This document shows, piece by piece, positions 8,332 to 15,395 of a DNA stretch of 16,552 nucleotides (positions within the stretch are counted from its first letter, which is position 1; each line of letters opens with the position of its first letter). The notes beneath the pieces were generated by a model. That model ran no database searches, was not told the DNA's origin, and saw only the letters and a program-made list of their open reading frames with translations. The position numbers were made by a program, and so were the translations under genes. Source of the stretch: Gemmatimonadota bacterium (GTDB lineage: Bacteria; ARS69); NCBI GenBank assembly GCA_021604925.1, contig BQJX01000009.1:1-16552 (forward strand). The letters run 5' to 3'.

Positions 8332-10530
8332 ATGCGACACACGACGAGTAGAGTTCCTGGCGCGCTGGCGGGCGGGATTGGGGTGGCGAGTCTTGTCGCC
8401 ACGCTGCTCTTGGCCGGCACGGCGGTGGCCAAGGACTACAGCAACACGGAGGACGAACTCCCGTTCCGGGTCGACGAGTTTGCCGGTTGGTTCCACGACG
8501 CCGGGAACGTGCTCCTGCACGTGTCGAATCGCGGCCTCTTCGGCCGGGCGGGCTCGGACCTCACCAATCCGTCGGCGGAGTGGCCGGCCGGGTCGAATCA
8601 CGAGTACCTGTACGGTGCCGGTATCTGGGTGGGGGGCGTGGTCACCCGCAACGGCATCCAGGACACGCTGGTCACCGCGGGCCTCTACCAGCAGGGAGAG
8701 CTGCGCAACTGGAACCCGAACGAGGGTTGCGGCAATCCCCCCGAGGGAATCTGCAAGACGTTCGAGGGAGCACCCTCGGGCATCCGCCGGTTCGATGATG
8801 ACGGCGACGGTCTGGTCGACGAGGACCCGCTGGACGGCAAGGACGACGACGGCGACGGCCGCATCGACGAGGACTTCGCCGGCATCTCGCAGCAGATGTT
8901 CCGCACCGTTTACTATGACACCTCCACTCGTTTCAATCAGTTCTTCTCCGACGAGGCGGATCGGCACACGCCGCTGGGCCTCAAGATCACCCAGGAGAGC
9001 TACGTCTGGACGGACCCGCAGTTCGACGACTTCGTCGGGGTCGAGTTCAAGGTGAAGAACATCTCCACCTCGATCGACCCGATCGGGTGGGACATCAACA
9101 ATTGTTACATTGGCTTCATGGTCGACGGCGACGTGGGGATCGATGACACCGATCTCGACTACTGGACCGATGACCAGGGTGCGTTCGAGGACACCACGGT
9201 CGTGCTGGAGTCGACCGATCCGAACGTTCCGGCCCGGAGCCTCCATCTCACCATGGGCTACATCTTCGATGAGCTCGGGGGCGAGAACGGTGCGGACGAC
9301 GTGCCGGGCTATTGCGGCGTGATGTTCCTGGGGCACACCGTGGACACGACCTCGGCCACGCCGTCGGAGGCGCTGGCGCCCCGCGAGGTGGGGATCCACG
9401 CGTACCGCGTGTGGTCCGGCGGTGACGATGATCCGCGCGATGACCTGGACCGCTACCGGTTCCTGCGAGGCAACGGTGACACGTCCCGCACCATCGATCC
9501 GCCCACGGCGCGTGCGAATGACTATCGCTTCCTGGTCTCCGCGGGGCCGTTCTCCAAGATCCCGCCGGGATCCACGCTCACGTTCCAGGTCGCGTTCGTG
9601 ATGGGCGAGATGGTGGAGCGCACGGTGGGAGACTTCACGATCCGCGCTCCGGACGTGACCAACCCGTCGCAGGCGCAGCTCGTCTATGACGGGTTCATCG
9701 ACGAGGTCACCGGCGAGAGAATCAACTGGGCCACCAGTTCGCCACCGCCTCCGCCCAACATCCGGGTGAGGGCGGGGGACAAGCACGTCAAGGTGGAGTG
9801 GGATGACTTCCCCGAAGGTGTGGCGGACCCTTTGACGCAGGTGAAGGACTTTGCTGGCTATCAGATTTGGAAGGCGGAGGGGTGGCGGCGCGATTCCATT
9901 ATCCCGTCGGATGACATGTGGCGCCTCATCGCGGACTTCGACTCCACGGAGTTGGCGGACGTGGACACCGGCCACTCCGGGGTCGGGCGCTACCGCTTCG
10001 TGGACAACCGCGTGAAAAACGGATTCTGGTACTGGTACGCGGTCAGCGCGTACGACAAGGGCGTGTTCTCCATGCGCGTGGTGATGGACAGCACCACGTC
10101 GGAGCCGGACACCATCTACACCCGGGTGGGCGAGCCCAAGTTCGGGAAGTTCACCCAGAACATGACGCGGGTGATGCCGCAGACCACTTCCACCCAGACC
10201 CTGGCCGATGTGTACGTGGTGCCCAATCCGTATCGAGTGTCGGCGGCGTGGGACCTTGCGGAGACGAACGTGGAGCCCACGGGGCGCCGGTTGAAGTTCT
10301 TCAACCTGCCGTCGCAGGCCACGATCCGGATCTTCAGCCTGGCGGGGGATCTGGTGGCGGAGCTGAACCACGATGATACCCGTCTCGAGCCCGGAAACGA
10401 CCGCGGACAGACGTCCTGGAACCTGATTTCGAGGAACAACCAGGATACGGTGAGCGGGGTCTACCTGTATCACGTGGAAAGCGCGCTCGACGGGTCCAAC
10501 AAAGTTGGCAAGTTCGTGATCATTCGCTAA
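8332..10530 (+). CDS. Large secreted protein with calcium-type DxDGDG repeats, FN3-like domain and type IX-like C-terminal domain
   Basis: A 732-residue exported protein of unknown function. A signal peptide (hydrophobic about 10-33, ending GTAVA) is followed by a beta-rich region, in which residues 155-181 carry two acidic repeats, DDDGDGLVDED and DDDGDGRIDED, resembling calcium-binding thrombospondin type 3-like loops. A fibronectin type III-like segment follows a proline run at about 471-580 (VKVEWDDF, FAGYQIWKAE, FWYWYAVSAYDKG). The end, about 627-732, has the layout of a T9SS type A sorting or FlgD-Ig-like domain: VVPNPYR, ATIRIFSLAGDLVAEL, SGVYLYHVE and the terminal KVGKFVIIR. The ATG at 8332 is chosen for its signal peptide and GGGAGG ribosome site; the frame is open back to 8269. 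It lies 62 bp after the receptor and is followed by a PorV/PorQ-family gene, so surface attachment or secretion by a type IX-like route is inferred. Confidence 0.85.
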   Translation: MRHTTSRVPGALAGGIGVASLVATLLLAGTAVAKDYSNTEDELPFRVDEFAGWFHDAGNVLLHVSNRGLFGRAGSDLTNPSAEWPAGSNHEYLYGAGIWVGGVVTRNGIQDTLVTAGLYQQGELRNWNPNEGCGNPPEGICKTFEGAPSGIRRFDDDGDGLVDEDPLDGKDDDGDGRIDEDFAGISQQMFRTVYYDTSTRFNQFFSDEADRHTPLGLKITQESYVWTDPQFDDFVGVEFKVKNISTSIDPIGWDINNCYIGFMVDGDVGIDDTDLDYWTDDQGAFEDTTVVLESTDPNVPARSLHLTMGYIFDELGGENGADDVPGYCGVMFLGHTVDTTSATPSEALAPREVGIHAYRVWSGGDDDPRDDLDRYRFLRGNGDTSRTIDPPTARANDYRFLVSAGPFSKIPPGSTLTFQVAFVMGEMVERTVGDFTIRAPDVTNPSQAQLVYDGFIDEVTGERINWATSSPPPPPNIRVRAGDKHVKVEWDDFPEGVADPLTQVKDFAGYQIWKAEGWRRDSIIPSDDMWRLIADFDSTELADVDTGHSGVGRYRFVDNRVKNGFWYWYAVSAYDKGVFSMRVVMDSTTSEPDTIYTRVGEPKFGKFTQNMTRVMPQTTSTQTLADVYVVPNPYRVSAAWDLAETNVEPTGRRLKFFNLPSQATIRIFSLAGDLVAELNHDDTRLEPGNDRGQTSWNLISRNNQDTVSGVYLYHVESALDGSNKVGKFVIIR

Positions 10531-10550
10531 GGTGAGCCCAGAAGTCATGC

Positions 10551-10580
10551 GCGCCGGCGAGGAAATCGGATTCGCGGCGC
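10551..10580 (+). other. Intercistronic hairpin before the PorV/PorQ-family gene
   Basis: GCGCCG-(G)-CGA (10551-10560) pairs with TCG-CGGCGC (10572-10580): a 9-bp stem with one bulged G and an 11-nt loop. It lies between the secreted-protein stop and the Shine-Dalgarno of the next gene (about 10594). No T-run follows, so termination is unlikely; an RNA processing or stability role is possible. Confidence 0.45.
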
Positions 10581-10608
10581 GGAGCCAGGACTTGGAGGAG
10601 GAACGCTC

Positions 10609-11574
10609 GTGAGGATTCGTATCGGTCTCATCGTGCTTGTCGTGGGTCTCGTGGCCACGCAGGACGCGTTGGCGGGCGAGATCTTCCGCAAGGTGGGGAC
10701 CGCGGGCGCCCAGTTCCTGAAGATCGGAACCGGGGCGCGAGCCGTCGGCATGGGGGAGGCGTTCGTCGCGGTTTCGGACGACGCGTCCGCCATCTGGTGG
10801 AACCCTGCGGGCGTGGCCCGGATCACGGCCGGGGGCGGCAGCCACGTCACGCTGAACCATTCCACGTGGGAAGCCGACATCTCGCATGAGTTCTTCGGGT
10901 ATGCGTTCACCTACGCCGGCCTGCCGGGAGCGTTCGCGTTCAGTTCCACGATTCTCCAGATGGACCCGATCGCGGAGCGGACGGAGTACAGCCCGGAGGG
11001 AACGGGGCGCAACTTCGACGCCGGGAGCTTCAACCTCGCGGGTACCTGGTCCAAGAACCTGATCGATCGATTCGCGTTCGGCGTCACCCTGAAGTACGTG
11101 CACGAGGGTCTGGCCGATGCCAACGCCGACGGCATGGTCGTGGACTTCGGCACGCTCTACTACACGGACTATCGGACGATCCGGATCGGAATGGCCATCC
11201 AGAGCCTGGGCCCGTCCATCAGCTTTGTCGACGACGCCTTCCCGATGCCCACCATGTTCAAGGTGGGAACCGCCATGGACGTGTTCCAGAGCGAGAATCA
11301 CAACTTCCTGGCGGCGTTCCAGTTCGACCACCCGGCGGACAACGCCGAGCGCGCCAACTTCGGGGGCGAGTACACGTTGAAGGTGTTCGAGCCGAACGTG
11401 AGCCTGCAGATGCGCGGCGGCTACCGCTTCAACCGGGACGAAGAGCGGGCCACGGCCGGATTCGGGGTTCGCTTCCCGACCGGTCTGTCGTCCAGCATGC
11501 GCGTGGACTACGCCTGGTCCCAGATGGACCTGCTCTCTGATACGCACAAGATCTCGGCTGAGATCGGCTTCTGA
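10609..11574 (+). CDS. PorV/PorQ-family outer-membrane protein (UPF0164-like)
   Basis: Predicted outer-membrane beta-barrel, 321 residues. A signal peptide (IGLIVLVVGLVATQDALA, cleavage near 22) is followed by the family's diagnostic start: FLKIGTGARAVGMGEAFVAV, then SDDASAIWWNPAGVARI at about 56-72. This is the 'ar..gmG.A..a..dd..a.yyNPAgla' block of PorV/PorQ and FadL-like barrels. The remainder alternates short beta strands (FAFGVTLKYVHEG, FGVRFPTG) and ends DTHKISAEIGF, a barrel-type end with terminal Phe. In Bacteroidota PorV binds type IX cargo C-terminal domains and PorQ also acts in that pathway; here the gene directly follows a protein with such a domain. The GTG start is supported by GGAGGAGG about 7 nt upstream and by the signal peptide. 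Whether it is truly PorV-like in function, or a general barrel of this broad family, is not decided by sequence. Confidence 0.85.
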   Translation: MRIRIGLIVLVVGLVATQDALAGEIFRKVGTAGAQFLKIGTGARAVGMGEAFVAVSDDASAIWWNPAGVARITAGGGSHVTLNHSTWEADISHEFFGYAFTYAGLPGAFAFSSTILQMDPIAERTEYSPEGTGRNFDAGSFNLAGTWSKNLIDRFAFGVTLKYVHEGLADANADGMVVDFGTLYYTDYRTIRIGMAIQSLGPSISFVDDAFPMPTMFKVGTAMDVFQSENHNFLAAFQFDHPADNAERANFGGEYTLKVFEPNVSLQMRGGYRFNRDEERATAGFGVRFPTGLSSSMRVDYAWSQMDLLSDTHKISAEIGF

Positions 11575-11636
11575 GCTTGCCGCGTCCGTGGGGCGCATGT
11601 CGCCGGCCGCGAGCGGGAGCGGGGCAGCAGATTCGG

Positions 11637-11664
11637 GGGGGCGGGCACTTTGGGGCTCGCCCCC
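11637..11664 (+). other. Strong hairpin in the 115-bp gap before the GWxTD-family gene
   Basis: GGGGGCGGGC (11637-11646) pairs with GCTCGCCCCC (11655-11664), including one G-T pair, with an 8-nt loop ACTTTGGG. The stem is 10 bp and almost entirely G-C. It ends 9 nt before the Shine-Dalgarno GGGGAGGA (11674-11681). The following bases are TCCTTC, not a T-run, so it is a poor intrinsic terminator. I see nothing else in this gap. Confidence 0.5.
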
Positions 11665-11689
11665 TCCTTCGTTGGGGAGGACACATCGC

Positions 11690-13255
11690 ATGACCGCACG
11701 GCCACTCGTCTTCTTGTACTTCGCTCTCCTCGGGACCCTGGCCCTGGCGGCCACCCCGGTGATCGCTTCGGACCAGAAGGATCCGCAGGAGCCTCCGTTT
11801 CGGGGGGAGGGAGACCTTTCGTTCTTTGTCGACCTGGCAGGTTTCGCGGGAGCGGGCTTCACGGAAGTCGAGTGGTACGTTTCGGTGTCGAACGACCAAC
11901 TCGTCTTCGAGCCCGGCGAGGATTCGGTACTCACCGGCGAGTTGCTGCTGGAGGTCCAGGTCTCCGACCTCGACGGGGATCGCGTTCACACCATCGAGAC
12001 CACGCTCGCTCCGCAGGCCGGCTCCCGGTTGGACAGTTCCGACCGTGCGATCGTGCAGGTCATCCGGGAGCGGAGTGAACTGGCACCGGGCGACTATCAC
12101 GTTTCCGTCCGGCTGATCGACCGGCGCTCCCAGAAGGTGGGCCTCTTCAACCGGATGCGGAACGTCAAGAACAGCGGCGAGCTGCGGACCTGGATTCGGG
12201 TCCCCGCCATCCCGGATACGGCCCTGGCCACCTCGGATCTCACGTTGATCCGGAGCGCCCGCGCCGCCGAGGGGGACGTGGTCTTCGGCCGGAACGGCGT
12301 GGACTTCGACCCCAACCCGTCGCGCTACTACGGTCTGGCGGTGCCCAGCGTGCGCTACTACCTGGAGGTGTACGGAGGCCCCGCGTACGAGGAAGGCGAC
12401 TCGTACCTGGTGCTCTCCCAGATCCTGGACACGTCGGGGATCCCTCTCGTGGAGCGGAAGACCCGGACGAAGCCGCTTGGCGAGCTCCTGGTGGTCACCG
12501 ATGAATTGAACCTGGAGGGCAGCGTGTCGGCGGGGCGCTACCGCGTCGCGTCGGTCGTGATGAACGAACGGACCCGGCAGACCGTGCGAGTGGAGCGGGG
12601 GTTCGACGTGCTCTGGTCCGACCGTTCGTGGGGCCTGGATCCGGATCGGATGCATCAGGAGCTGGCCCTGATCATGACCGACGACGAGTACGACACGCTC
12701 GTCGACCTGTCTCCGGGGGCGCGCGAGATCTACCTGGCCGAGTTCTGGCACGGGTTGGACCCGACTCCCGACACGGAGCGGAACGAGCTTCGCGAGACGT
12801 TCCGCGAGCGAATCCGGACGGCGGATCACCAGTTTGCCAGCGCCCTGCGGCGCGGGATCCTCACGGATCGCGGTCGGGTCTGGGTGCGCTACGGCCCCCC
12901 CGACGACGTGGACTACCAGTACTCCGCGTCGGGCTTCGGGCCGGGGGACGGGTCGGTGCGCGTCTCCGAGCCGGGGGAGCGGGCGGACCTGGGGTCACGG
13001 CCGTCCGCGTCGTTCCAGTCCGCGGAGGAGTTCCGCGAGGGCGACGTATCCGGTCTGGCCACGCAGCGCGGTGGGGCCACGATCAAGTCCAAGCAGGTGG
13101 AGTCCTGGACGTATGACGGACGCGGTTCCCCGCTTCGCAAGGATCGCCAGGATCTGTCCCAGGTCAGCCATCGGGGCCTGTCGTTCCTGTTCGCGGACCA
13201 GATGGGAAACGGCGACTACCAGCTGATCGGAAGCCAGGGAACGAGCGTGTACTGA
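11690..13255 (+). CDS. GWxTD-domain family protein, exported
   Basis: A 521-residue protein of the GWxTD family, whose function is unknown. A signal peptide (LVFLYFALLGTLALAATPVIA) leads into a beta-rich N-terminal half with repeated sandwich-like segments (FVDLAGFAGAGFTEVEWYVS, LLLEVQVSDLDGDRVHTIE, GDYHVSVRLIDRRS). The conserved C-terminal core has TDDEYDTLVDLSPGAREIYL at about 330-350, a helix with REIYLAEFWHGLDPTPDTE, then GILTDRGRVWVRYGPPDDVD at about 389-408. The family motif G-W-x-T-D is here G-I-L-T-D (389-393), so the tryptophan is replaced. The end (QVESWTYDGRGSPL, LSFLFADQMGNGDYQLIGSQ) also matches family style. No lipobox cysteine is evident. The start is chosen for its signal peptide and GGGGAGGA 8 nt upstream; the frame is open back to 11588. 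It is the last gene of the receptor cluster and precedes the TonB-complex promoter. Confidence 0.85.
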   Translation: MTARPLVFLYFALLGTLALAATPVIASDQKDPQEPPFRGEGDLSFFVDLAGFAGAGFTEVEWYVSVSNDQLVFEPGEDSVLTGELLLEVQVSDLDGDRVHTIETTLAPQAGSRLDSSDRAIVQVIRERSELAPGDYHVSVRLIDRRSQKVGLFNRMRNVKNSGELRTWIRVPAIPDTALATSDLTLIRSARAAEGDVVFGRNGVDFDPNPSRYYGLAVPSVRYYLEVYGGPAYEEGDSYLVLSQILDTSGIPLVERKTRTKPLGELLVVTDELNLEGSVSAGRYRVASVVMNERTRQTVRVERGFDVLWSDRSWGLDPDRMHQELALIMTDDEYDTLVDLSPGAREIYLAEFWHGLDPTPDTERNELRETFRERIRTADHQFASALRRGILTDRGRVWVRYGPPDDVDYQYSASGFGPGDGSVRVSEPGERADLGSRPSASFQSAEEFREGDVSGLATQRGGATIKSKQVESWTYDGRGSPLRKDRQDLSQVSHRGLSFLFADQMGNGDYQLIGSQGTSVY

Positions 13256-13274
13256 TCGATCCCGTCGTGCCGCA

Positions 13275-13294
13275 GCCCGGCTTCGGAACCGGGC
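13275..13294 (+). terminator. Possible weak terminator hairpin after the GWxTD-family gene
   Basis: GCCCGG (13275-13280) pairs with CCGGGC (13289-13294) around an 8-nt loop containing a TTCGGAA mini-stem. It lies 20 bp after the stop at 13255 and ahead of a fresh promoter, where a terminator would be expected, but there is no T-run. It may instead be a Rho-dependent pause site or a chance structure. Confidence 0.35.
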
Positions 13295-13373
13295 GCGGTG
13301 GGGCCGGGCGGACACCCGAATGCCCCGCGAATTCGAACGGAGGCCACGGCCCCAGGGAATCAGGGGAAACCGG

Positions 13374-13403
13374 TTGACACTTTGGAAATCGGTTACCTAA
13401 AAT
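13374..13403 (+). promoter_or_regulatory. Sigma70-type promoter for the exbB-exbD-exbD-tonB operon
   Basis: A perfect -35 TTGACA (13374-13379) is followed by an 18-bp spacer and a -10 TAAAAT (13398-13403), one mismatch from consensus. The surrounding bases (13378-13403) are conspicuously A/T-rich for this window. The start site would be near 13410, leaving about 116 nt of leader before exbB. The region 13256-13526 contains no gene that I can support. Confidence 0.75.
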
Positions 13404-13526
13404 GCGAGATCGCAGGTTCTTACGAAATTCCTCCAAACCGGTCCCGGCCATCGGTTCCCGGGCAAATCCACCCTGGTAGACCGAAACGGGTCCTCGCCAC
13501 GCGGCGGATGCAAAGGAGTAGCTTGA

Positions 13527-14429
13527 ATGCGACTGGAGCAGAGAAAGATCGCGTCCTTCGTCTCAGCTCTCGTGCTCGTGGGCTTGTGCGGCGCCGTGGT
13601 AGTGGCCCAGGAAGATGCGCCGGATAGCGCCGCCACTGCAGTCGCCGACTCAGCGTCCGCCGACACGGGAACCGCGCTGGCAGTGGAGGCGCCGATCGAC
13701 TCGTCCGCCATCGACTCTCTCGCGATCTTCCAGGAGAACTTCGCGGGCGATCTGGCCGTGGAAGAGGTGGAAGGCGATTTCTGGAGCAAGATGTCGGCCA
13801 GTGGTGCCGTGGAGCAGTTCCAGAAGGGCGGACCGTTCATGTGGCCGCTGCTGGGGTTGCTGGTCTTCGGGGTCGCCGTGATCCTGGAGCGTCTCTGGAC
13901 GCTGGGCCGCGCCCGCACGAATGTTCGGACCCTGATGACCCGGATCCTGTCCGCGCTGCGCAAGGACGGGGTGGAAGCCGCCATCGAAGTCTGCGAAGGC
14001 ACCCGCGGCCCGATCCCCGCGATCCTGCACGCCGGTTTGCGGCGGTCGGATATCAGCGTGGAGGCCACGGAAAAGGCCATCGAGAGTGCGGGCGTCGTGG
14101 AACTGTCGTTCCTGGAGCGCGGGTTGCTCATTCTGGCCACCATCGCCAACGTGGCGCCGTTGCTCGGGTTCCTCGGGACGGTGTCCGGTATGGTCGCCGC
14201 GTTCGACGCCATTGCGGCGGCGGACCAGGTGAACGCCAAGCTCGTGGCGTCCGGTATCTCGGAAGCCCTGCTCACGACCATGGGCGGACTGCTCGTGGCT
14301 ATTCCGATGTCGATGGCCCACAACTACTTCGTTTCGCAGATCGACAAGTTCGTCATCGAGATGCAGGAGACCTCCGCGGATCTCGTGGACACGCTCGTGG
14401 ATATCGGTGTGGAGCGCGAAGCCAGCTAG
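13527..14429 (+). CDS. exbB: MotA/TolQ/ExbB proton-channel protein with a secreted-type N-terminal extension
   Basis: Inner-membrane stator subunit that, with ExbD, uses the proton gradient to drive TonB. The product is 300 residues. The conserved core is at about 100-300: first helix MWPLLGLLVFGVAVILERLW (105-124), a cytoplasmic loop, then FLERGLLILATIANVAPLLG and GFLGTVSGMVAAF (about 196-226), and SEALLTTMGGLLVAIPMS (245-262). These hold the family's polar Thr residues in the last two helices (T218 and T250/T251). The first about 28 residues look like a signal sequence (FVSALVLVGLCGAVVVAQ) and are followed by about 70 Ala/Asp/Ser-rich residues that would be periplasmic. E. coli ExbB has a short N-terminus, but such extensions occur in the family in other phyla. 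AAAGGAG lies 8 nt upstream of the ATG. It is the first gene of the operon. TolQ would be the alternative; the neighbouring tonB favours ExbB. Confidence 0.92.
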   Translation: MRLEQRKIASFVSALVLVGLCGAVVVAQEDAPDSAATAVADSASADTGTALAVEAPIDSSAIDSLAIFQENFAGDLAVEEVEGDFWSKMSASGAVEQFQKGGPFMWPLLGLLVFGVAVILERLWTLGRARTNVRTLMTRILSALRKDGVEAAIEVCEGTRGPIPAILHAGLRRSDISVEATEKAIESAGVVELSFLERGLLILATIANVAPLLGFLGTVSGMVAAFDAIAAADQVNAKLVASGISEALLTTMGGLLVAIPMSMAHNYFVSQIDKFVIEMQETSADLVDTLVDIGVEREAS

Positions 14430-14456
14430 CGGCCCGCGAAAGGGCAGGAGTCAACG

Positions 14457-14876
14457 ATGGCCGTCAAGATGACGCGGCGAAAGAACTCGATGGGAGACGA
14501 GATCTCCACGGCGTCCATGTCGGACATCGCGTTCCTGCTGCTGATCTTCTTTCTGGTGAGCACGATCTTCGCGGAGGAACAGGGTCTGCCCATGCAGCTT
14601 CCCGGAGCCGCGTCGGATACGGCCCAGATCAGCCAGAAGAACATCCTGAACGTGAACGTGGAGGCCAACAACCGCGTCACGCTGGACGGAGTGCCGTACG
14701 CCATCAGCGCGATCGAGAACGAGATCCGTCGGCGGATCCTGGGCAATCCCAAGCTGGTGGTTCAGGTCAAGCTGCACCCGGATTCGTTCTACGGCACCAT
14801 GGTGGACGTGCTGGACGAGCTGCACCTGGCGAACGCCACCAAGATCTCGATTCGCGGAATGGATGTCGTTCAGTAG
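14457..14876 (+). CDS. exbD: ExbD/TolR-family biopolymer transport protein, first copy
   Basis: A 139-residue single-pass inner-membrane protein that forms the proton-carrying stator with ExbB. After a basic cytoplasmic start comes STASMSDIAFLLLIFFLVST (about 18-37), where D23 is the conserved membrane aspartate needed for proton flow (D25 in E. coli ExbD). The periplasmic domain begins EQGLPMQLP and ends in the usual alternating strand/helix fold (KISIRGMDVV). AGGGCAGGAG lies 6 nt upstream, and the gap from exbB is 27 bp. It is similar to, but clearly diverged from, the following exbD; the two share the membrane helix pattern and the GLP motif after it. Confidence 0.93.
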   Translation: MAVKMTRRKNSMGDEISTASMSDIAFLLLIFFLVSTIFAEEQGLPMQLPGAASDTAQISQKNILNVNVEANNRVTLDGVPYAISAIENEIRRRILGNPKLVVQVKLHPDSFYGTMVDVLDELHLANATKISIRGMDVVQ

Positions 14877-14916
14877 CAGAGGGCCGAACCAGGGGTGACC
14901 AACCCCAGAGGTGACC

Positions 14917-15342
14917 ATGTCGGGCAAGGGCGGGAAGTTCAAACGGAAGGCGAACGTGGGGCAGAGCATTCCCACGTCGTCCATGGCGGATATCGCCTTT
15001 CTGCTGCTCGTGTTCTTCATGGTGACCACGATCTTCAAGCTGGAAGACGGCCTTCCCGTGGAGATGCCCAAGGCGGAGGCCGGGGTCAAGGTCCCGCGCG
15101 AGCGCGTGTCGCACATCTGGATCGATCGCGCCGGCAACATCAGCATCAACGACAAGCTCCTCACGGTGGAACAGATCGAAGGCATCGTGTACGCCAAGCT
15201 GCTGGAGAACCCGGCCATGATCGTGGCCTTCAACGTGGACAAGCAGTCCCAATTCGAGGTTGTCGGGGACGTGATGGAGCAGCTGAAAGCTGCGAACGCC
15301 ACGCGCGTTTCGTTCACGGCGGATCCGGAGCGCAAGAACTAG
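14917..15342 (+). CDS. exbD: ExbD/TolR-family biopolymer transport protein, second copy
   Basis: A second ExbD-like protein, 141 residues. The N-terminus is strongly basic (GKGGKFKRK), followed by IPTSSMADIAFLLLVFFMVT with the conserved D25 in the helix (about 24-40). Next come DGLPVEMP and a periplasmic domain ending MEQLKAANATRVSFTADPER. ATG 14917 is preferred, with GAGG five bases upstream; GTG 14911 in the same frame would add two residues and has AGGGGTGA 12 nt upstream, so the start is not certain. Tandem exbD genes are seen in several Bacteroidota-like TonB operons, where ExbD hetero-oligomers are possible. The 40-bp gap before it holds a small hairpin, GGGGT/ACCCC (14892-14906). Confidence 0.92.
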   Translation: MSGKGGKFKRKANVGQSIPTSSMADIAFLLLVFFMVTTIFKLEDGLPVEMPKAEAGVKVPRERVSHIWIDRAGNISINDKLLTVEQIEGIVYAKLLENPAMIVAFNVDKQSQFEVVGDVMEQLKAANATRVSFTADPERKN

Positions 15343-15363
15343 GCTCGGATCGGTCGCGCAGGC

Positions 15364-15381
15364 GCCCGGCAGGAGTCGGGC
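15364..15381 (+). other. Small hairpin just ahead of the tonB ribosome site
   Basis: GCCCG (15364-15368) pairs with CGGGC (15377-15381), with a G-T pair extending the stem and a CAGGAG loop. It abuts the Shine-Dalgarno AAGGGGAA (15382-15389) of tonB. It resembles the larger hairpins ahead of the three genes between 8270 and 11690, but is short enough to be chance. Confidence 0.3.
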
Positions 15382-15395
15382 AAGGGGAATGGTTC

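Noticed and set aside
8794..8874. Dockerin domain (cellulosome) in the secreted protein
   Set aside because: The DxDGDG loops are similar, but the helix pattern and spacing of the duplicated dockerin fold are absent, the segment is internal, and no cohesin is present.
11637..11664. Intrinsic terminator between the PorV-like and GWxTD genes
   Set aside because: The stem is strong but no T-run follows (TCCTTC) and no promoter is visible between it and the next gene, so I list it as a hairpin only.
8266..11934. Very long minus-strand open frame (about 1222 codons) opposite three genes
   Set aside because: It mirrors the plus-strand genes in a GC-rich region where stops are rare. The translation is His/Arg/Val-rich without recognisable domains, and the plus strand has clear signal peptides and families.
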